Shown here: positions 22,478 through 26,245 of the stretch, one piece after another
Layout of the letters: each line of letters opens with the position of its first letter
Position numbering within the stretch: position 1 is the first letter of the stretch
Source of the DNA: Crocosphaera chwakensis CCY0110
GTDB taxonomy: Bacteria > Cyanobacteriota > Cyanobacteriia > Cyanobacteriales > Microcystaceae
NCBI RefSeq assembly: GCF_000169335.1
Contig: NZ_AAXW01000059.1
Coordinates: forward strand, 1 to 26,245
Reading direction: 5' to 3'
Length of the DNA: 26,245 bases
Translations under genes and position numbers: made by a program
Notes under the pieces: model-generated
What the model was told of the DNA's origin: nothing
Seen by the model: the letters and a program-made list of their open reading frames with translations, nothing else
The model's database searches: none

Positions 22478-23251
22478 ATGGTGCTTTCTCGGAACAATCC
22501 AAAACAAACAGTAAAAGTGGCCCAATACGTCCCCAAACTCTCAGAAGTACAAAAACTAGAAATAGAGCAGAAAAAAAATGTTATGCTCTTGGTTGAAAAT
22601 TTAATGGAGAGAGAAAAAACCACATTTAAGATGATTATTGATTGTCTTTATGATGTAGGTTCTCTCAATTTAATCAATAAAAAAGTTTCTCTGCAGTTTC
22701 TCAAGTCTTTGATACGATTTATTGCTAGACTAGCTAAAACTATTTTTAAATCAATTGCTTTTTATTGGGTTGTTAATAATACCCCTGAATTAATTACTAA
22801 TTGGTTAATGGATAAAATTATGATTTCTCGTGAACCTAAAAGGAAACCATTAAAAACTGCAAAAAAGTCTAGTCAAATATCAAAAGCTAAAAAAGCACAG
22901 ATCAAAAAGAAAAAAAAGATAGAAACAAAATCAGCAACTGTCGTTAAATATTTTCCTAGGCTGTCAGAAGCGCAAAAGCTAGAAATAGAGCAAAGAAAAA
23001 ATGTTATCCTCTTAGTTGAAAATTTAATGGAACGAGAGGAAGCAACTTTTAAGATGATTATTGATTGTCTTTATGATGTGGGTTCTGTTAATTTAATCAA
23101 TCAAAAAGTTGCAGTACGTCCTCTCAATAGAGTGATGAGATTAATTGCTAGATTATCTAAACCCAGTTTTCGGGCAGTAGCTTTTTATTGGGTAAAAAGA
23201 AATACCCCCGAATTAATTGCAGATTGGTTACTGAGTAAAGTTAGATTTTAA
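22478..23251 (+). CDS. Unknown protein with two tandem near-identical domains and a basic linker
   Basis: A 257-residue protein whose domain of about 98 residues occurs twice (residues 17-114 and 158-255). The copies differ at about 31 of 98 residues (roughly two-thirds identical), and the DNA is strikingly similar over the central KMIIDCLYDVGS segment, showing recent duplication. Each copy reads LSExQKLEIEQ, LLVENLMERE, then KMIIDCLYDVGS and NLINxKV, then an amphipathic basic helix and AFYW...NTPELI...WL. The linker (residues 115-153) is lysine-rich (KAKKAQIKKKKKIETK), which suits nucleic-acid or membrane-surface binding, though that is inference. No signal peptide or catalytic motif is seen. 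I do not recognise a named family. ATG 22478 has no clear ribosome site. Confidence 0.8.
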   Translation: MVLSRNNPKQTVKVAQYVPKLSEVQKLEIEQKKNVMLLVENLMEREKTTFKMIIDCLYDVGSLNLINKKVSLQFLKSLIRFIARLAKTIFKSIAFYWVVNNTPELITNWLMDKIMISREPKRKPLKTAKKSSQISKAKKAQIKKKKKIETKSATVVKYFPRLSEAQKLEIEQRKNVILLVENLMEREEATFKMIIDCLYDVGSVNLINQKVAVRPLNRVMRLIARLSKPSFRAVAFYWVKRNTPELIADWLLSKVRF

Positions 23252-23264
23252 GCAATATAAAAGC

Positions 23265-24107
23265 TTATAATAAAGCCCGAAAATTTCGTTGATAGGCTTG
23301 CGTATCTAACCCATCTCCTTGATAGGCAAAATCTGGATTAACAGCTTGACTTAAGGCTGTAACTCGTTGGGAACTAGCCGGATGGGTACTCAGAAACGCA
23401 GGAGACGATCCACCTTGTTGGGTTAGTTTTTTCATGAAGGTAATCATACCAATGGGAGCATAACCTGCTTGTCGTAAATTTTGCAAGCCCACTTGATCAG
23501 CTTCTAGTTCAGCTTCTCGGCTATTGGGAAGATTAACCGCTAATTTTACCCCCAGATTAACAATATCATTTTCATTCAATCCAGCTGCCGACATTAACCC
23601 TTGAGAAATAGCTACGTTTCGCATTTGTTTGATAGAATGCCGTTCGGTAACATGGGCAATTTCATGACCAATAACACTGGCCAATTCGGCCTCGTTTTCA
23701 GCAGCAGCAATTAAGCCTGTATTGACATAGACAAATCCTCCCATTGTAGCAAAGGCATTGATAGAATCATCTTGAATCACTTGGAAGGTAAACGGTAAAT
23801 TGGGACGACTACTATTTCGTGCCAAGCGTTGTCCAATGCTATCAATTCTTTCAATTAAAGCACGATTTCGAGATAAACGAAATTGTCCACTACTGATTAA
23901 TTCTTGGTTAATTTGCTGTCCATATTTAACTTCTTGAGAGTCAGATAAAGTGGACAACTGGATGACTTGCACACCTTGAAATATCCAATTTAACCACGAT
24001 TGACCATAACTTGGTTGTGGGGAAGAAACAATAATACTACCACTCATTAAAGTGGCCAGTAAACCGTAAACTAAAGAACGACGAAAGGGGCGTTTTAACT
24101 TCATCAT
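23265..24107 (-). CDS. M48 family zinc metalloprotease, exported
   Basis: A 280-residue protease with a signal peptide (MMKLKRPFRRSLVYGLLATL, then a hydrophobic stretch ending in PSYGQ). The zinc motif HEIAHVTERH provides HExxH, and EAELEADQVG supplies the third ligand Glu. The C-terminal LSTHPASSQRVTAL matches BepA/YfgC-like M48 enzymes, usually periplasmic proteases or chaperones for envelope quality control. I take ATG 24107; the TTG at 24125 would add six residues before it and spoil the signal. The gene converges with the duplicated-domain gene, 13 bases between the ends. Confidence 0.92.
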   Translation of the reverse strand: MMKLKRPFRRSLVYGLLATLMSGSIIVSSPQPSYGQSWLNWIFQGVQVIQLSTLSDSQEVKYGQQINQELISSGQFRLSRNRALIERIDSIGQRLARNSSRPNLPFTFQVIQDDSINAFATMGGFVYVNTGLIAAAENEAELASVIGHEIAHVTERHSIKQMRNVAISQGLMSAAGLNENDIVNLGVKLAVNLPNSREAELEADQVGLQNLRQAGYAPIGMITFMKKLTQQGGSSPAFLSTHPASSQRVTALSQAVNPDFAYQGDGLDTQAYQRNFRALL

Positions 24108-24339
24108 AACCAAAAAATTCAACAATAGAAACTCTAATAGACGTTATCTTTTATTCCGAATGTGTTTCTATTATACCCATAATTTTTATTTTCCAAACCC
24201 CTAAGTTGTTACAGCTAATCAATTGTCTATTAGTTTCCCTTTGTTTCTACTTATTTCTACTTACTTCTACTTATTTATCTAATTAACTGAAGATGACGGA
24301 GTAAATTATTTTGTATTTTCTTTCCGCCATCTTTATGCT
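24108..24339. repeat. Intergenic region with 10-bp tandem repeat (TTTCTACTTA)
   Basis: Intergenic stretch between two minus-strand genes. At 24244-24273 the sequence repeats TTTCTACTTA, TTTCTACTTA, CTTCTACTTA, a short 10-base-period array close to one helical turn. Nothing else coding is visible. The array may be a slippage-prone tract or simple intergenic noise. Confidence 0.5.
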
Positions 24340-24681
24340 CTAAACGTCAAACAAAGATTCAAATTCCTTACGTAACGCCTCTATCTTTCCCACTCTAGCA
24401 ACAATCACCGTGTCTGAATCGATAGGATTAAAATTATTTTGCCAATAACGGATTTTGTCTTCATTTTTCAACCAGAAATTAACGATACTGCCTACCACAT
24501 CATCCCAGTTCCAATCGGGTTTCTTCGGAATATTCTCCACTGACTCAATAAAGCCATCGAGACTACATTCGTGGCTGCCTAAATAGGCTTTACCGCGATT
24601 TTGATTTTGTTCTAGTTGTTGTTGATAATTAAAAAAAGTTAAAACAGAAGTTGTGCCGATAATATCAAAACAATAGTTCAT
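24340..24681 (-). CDS. Small hypothetical protein downstream of a CIRCE element
   Basis: A 113-residue cytosolic protein with no signal or membrane helix. It begins MNYCFDIIGTTSVLTFFNYQ and contains an aromatic/acidic middle (KPDWNWDDVVGSIVNFWL) and a basic-acidic C-terminus (VARVGKIEALRKEFESL). I do not recognise a family. Codon use resembles its neighbours and the frame is well delimited. The near-perfect CIRCE operator begins 83 bases upstream of the ATG, so heat-shock repression by HrcA is plausible. A small upstream frame (ATG AGA AAA AGC AGC TTA TGA) ends exactly over the start codon and might couple translation. Confidence 0.65.
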   Translation of the reverse strand: MNYCFDIIGTTSVLTFFNYQQQLEQNQNRGKAYLGSHECSLDGFIESVENIPKKPDWNWDDVVGSIVNFWLKNEDKIRYWQNNFNPIDSDTVIVARVGKIEALRKEFESLFDV

Positions 24682-24996
24682 AAGCTGCTTTTTCTCATGT
24701 TTTGCTTTTTAAAGGTTTAAGATTCTCTCTCGTACTAGACTATCTAATAGTAGAGAGATTAAATTAGCACTTAATTCTTTAGAGTGCTAAAAAAGAACGG
24801 AGTAATTTATACGGTATAATAACCAATCTACATCAATAAAACTGTTAATAATAAACGTTTTATAATATTTTGTAATATTTCTTAAAAAATTAGTATAAAC
24901 GTAAAAATAATAAGATCCTAAGTTTTCTTGGTTCAATTGCTTTGATTATTCATAATAGATATATTAGGGATTTATGTAAGCATCAATCAATTTATA
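24682..24996. other. Divergent regulatory region with CIRCE
   Basis: About 315 bases between the small minus-strand gene and the plus-strand channel. It holds the CIRCE element at 24764-24790, a TTATAC-G-GTATAA dyad at 24807-24819 overlapping a TATAAT box, and an imperfect CTCTCT...AGAGAG hairpin near 24725-24759. No coding frame is seen. Confidence 0.6.
24764..24790. promoter_or_regulatory. CIRCE element (HrcA operator)
   Basis: TTAGCACTT, nine spacer bases, then GAGTGCTAA matches the consensus TTAGCACTC-N9-GAGTGCTAA at 17 of 18 positions. CIRCE is the operator bound by the heat-shock repressor HrcA and normally controls groESL, groEL or hrcA-type operons. Here it lies 83 bases upstream of the minus-strand small gene and 207 bases upstream of the plus-strand channel gene. 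A TATAAT at 24815-24820 on the plus strand, just downstream, could be a promoter for the channel. Confidence 0.8.
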
Positions 24997-26245
24997 ATGC
25001 CAATCACATTAGTAGAACAAAACTGGTTTCGTTGGGCGATTCTATTAATTTTAGGATTTCCTTTGGTCATGATTTTATTAAATGAAGTTATTGTACGCCT
25101 GCGCCAAGAAGAAAAGCCTTTAGTAGCAACCATTATCATTTTCAGAAATTTGGTTTTTCCCCTGGTCGCTTTATTATTATTTTTAACAAGAGTTTTGGAA
25201 ATTCCTGAAGAAACGACTATCATTCGTTCGGTTAAAACTTTAGTGTGGATCGGCATGATTCACGCCATACTTTCAGCTTTTAAAGTGGTTATTTTCGATC
25301 AAGCTGTTGCAGGAAGTTGGCAAGAAAGAGTCCCAGATTTGTTATTAGACTTAATTCGTTTTTTTTTAGTAGCTTGTATTACAGCCGTTATCCTTTCTAC
25401 CGTTTGGAAAATTGATTTAGGCGCGCTTTTGACAGCTTTTGGTGTCGGTTCATTGGTGATTGGTTTAGCTTTACAAGATACCTTAAAAAATCTCTTTTCA
25501 GGTATTTTATTGTTATTTGAACGTCCCTTCGCTTTGGGAGACTGGTTACAAGTTGGTGATACCATTGGGAAGGTAATTAAAGTGAATTGGCGATCGGTTT
25601 ATTTACAAACTCGCGATCGCGATAGTGTCGTCATTCCTAATTCAATTTTAGCCCAAGGAAATTTTACTAATTATAATCGCCCGACTCCTCTGCACGTCGA
25701 ACGATTTCTATTTGGTTTTTCCTATGATGATCCTCCTAATAAAGTGATTCAGGTACTCACAGAAACCGCTTTATCAACTCCAGGCATTTTAAGAGATCCG
25801 TCTCCGTGGGTAAGAGTAGAAAATTATGCCGATTTTTCTATTACTTATCAAATTGGTTTATTTGTCGATAATTATGAAACTATGTTGAAGATTCGTAACG
25901 ATTTTGTTATTCGTATTTGGTACGCAGCGAAACGATACCATTTAACCATTCCCTATCCCATTCAGACAGAATATCACATGGATCTGGCCACAATGCCTAA
26001 ACCTAACCCGACTCAACAAGTCACCGACATGATGCGATCGCTTCCTAATTTTGGTAATATGGCTGCAGAACGGTTTATAGAAGAAAAAGACGCGAGTAAT
26101 ATTCGATATTATGCCCAAGGAGAATGGGTATTTCAAGAAGGAGAAAGAATTTTAGGCTTGTATTTAATTTTAAATGGTCATGCCGTCATTTTAGTTAGGG
26201 ATAATAACGAACAAAACCAAGAAATTGCACGGTTAGGACAAGGAG
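24997..26245 (+). CDS. MscS family mechanosensitive channel with cyclic-nucleotide-binding tail (3' truncated)
   Basis: The frame runs open from ATG 24997 to the window end (416 codons), so the gene continues beyond it. Three or four hydrophobic helices (for example WFRWAILLILGFPLVMILL and FFLVACITAVILSTVW) precede the pore helix AFGVGSLVIGLALQDTLKNL and the beta domain GDWLQVGDTIGKV/VIPNSILAQGNFTNYNRP. These are hallmarks of MscS. After the C-terminal cage, a cNMP-binding domain starts near residue 365 (RYYAQGEWVFQEGERILGLY then LILNGHAVILV). Channels of this kind (MscS-like, cyclic-nucleotide-gated) release solutes on osmotic shock or respond to cAMP/cGMP; the ligand cannot be read because the domain is cut off. 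It lies downstream of the CIRCE element. Confidence 0.9.
   Translation, partial: MPITLVEQNWFRWAILLILGFPLVMILLNEVIVRLRQEEKPLVATIIIFRNLVFPLVALLLFLTRVLEIPEETTIIRSVKTLVWIGMIHAILSAFKVVIFDQAVAGSWQERVPDLLLDLIRFFLVACITAVILSTVWKIDLGALLTAFGVGSLVIGLALQDTLKNLFSGILLLFERPFALGDWLQVGDTIGKVIKVNWRSVYLQTRDRDSVVIPNSILAQGNFTNYNRPTPLHVERFLFGFSYDDPPNKVIQVLTETALSTPGILRDPSPWVRVENYADFSITYQIGLFVDNYETMLKIRNDFVIRIWYAAKRYHLTIPYPIQTEYHMDLATMPKPNPTQQVTDMMRSLPNFGNMAAERFIEEKDASNIRYYAQGEWVFQEGERILGLYLILNGHAVILVRDNNEQNQEIARLGQG

Noticed and set aside
24987..25565. Two minus-strand frames antisense to the channel gene
   Set aside because: They overlap a fully supported MscS frame on the plus strand; lysine/arginine-rich antisense artefacts.

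Overview
The window is chromosomal DNA from a cyanobacterium, most likely a unicellular, AT-rich Crocosphaera/Cyanothece-type strain. This rests on the low GC content, about fourteen copies of the HIP1 palindrome GCGATCGC in 26 kb, and cyanobacteria-typical families (GUN4 domain, a Psb35-like photosystem assembly protein, arsenosugar genes, pentapeptide repeats). The genus is inferred; no rRNA is present. I saw no tRNA, CRISPR array, intact insertion sequence or phage gene.

Layout. 1-3.3 kb, plus strand: a short-chain dehydrogenase, then a c-di-GMP enzyme (GGDEF-EAL) whose membrane sensor resembles the ethylene-binding domain of ETR1-type receptors. 3.3-5.0 kb, minus strand: a TPR protein, a Psb35-like protein, and a decayed Ser/Thr kinase-GUN4 fusion filling an otherwise empty kilobase. 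5.2-8.8 kb: a DUF998 membrane protein, then a convergent arsenosugar operon (arsM, arsS, TVP38/TMEM64 membrane protein). 9.0-11.4 kb: an intact GUN4-domain gene coupled by a 4-base overlap to a secreted protein, an unlisted 51-residue membrane protein, a pentapeptide-repeat gene, and a perfect 138-bp tandem duplication.

11.5-16.9 kb, all minus strand: TIGR02588, DUF1206, a Rieske-tailed FAD oxidoreductase, TIGR02587 and a baeRF3 protein. This resembles a general-stress or membrane-stress island. Two of its upstream regions share a 26-27-bp motif containing a dyad. 17.4-19.8 kb: a metallophosphoesterase, divergent trmB, a tiny membrane-protein frame with no start codon beside a perfect 17-bp-stem hairpin, and a small secreted protein.

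20.0-22.2 kb: a copper-handling pair, DUF411 and a Met-rich Tat-exported multicopper oxidase. 22.5-24.1 kb: an unknown protein built from two nearly identical domains, and an M48 metalloprotease. 24.3-26.2 kb: a small unknown gene and an MscS channel with a cyclic-nucleotide-binding tail, cut by the window edge. A near-perfect CIRCE operator (HrcA heat-shock site) lies between them.

The most distinctive leads are the ethylene-receptor-like GGDEF-EAL protein, the CIRCE element at a non-chaperone locus, the shared motif in the stress island, and the duplicated-domain protein.
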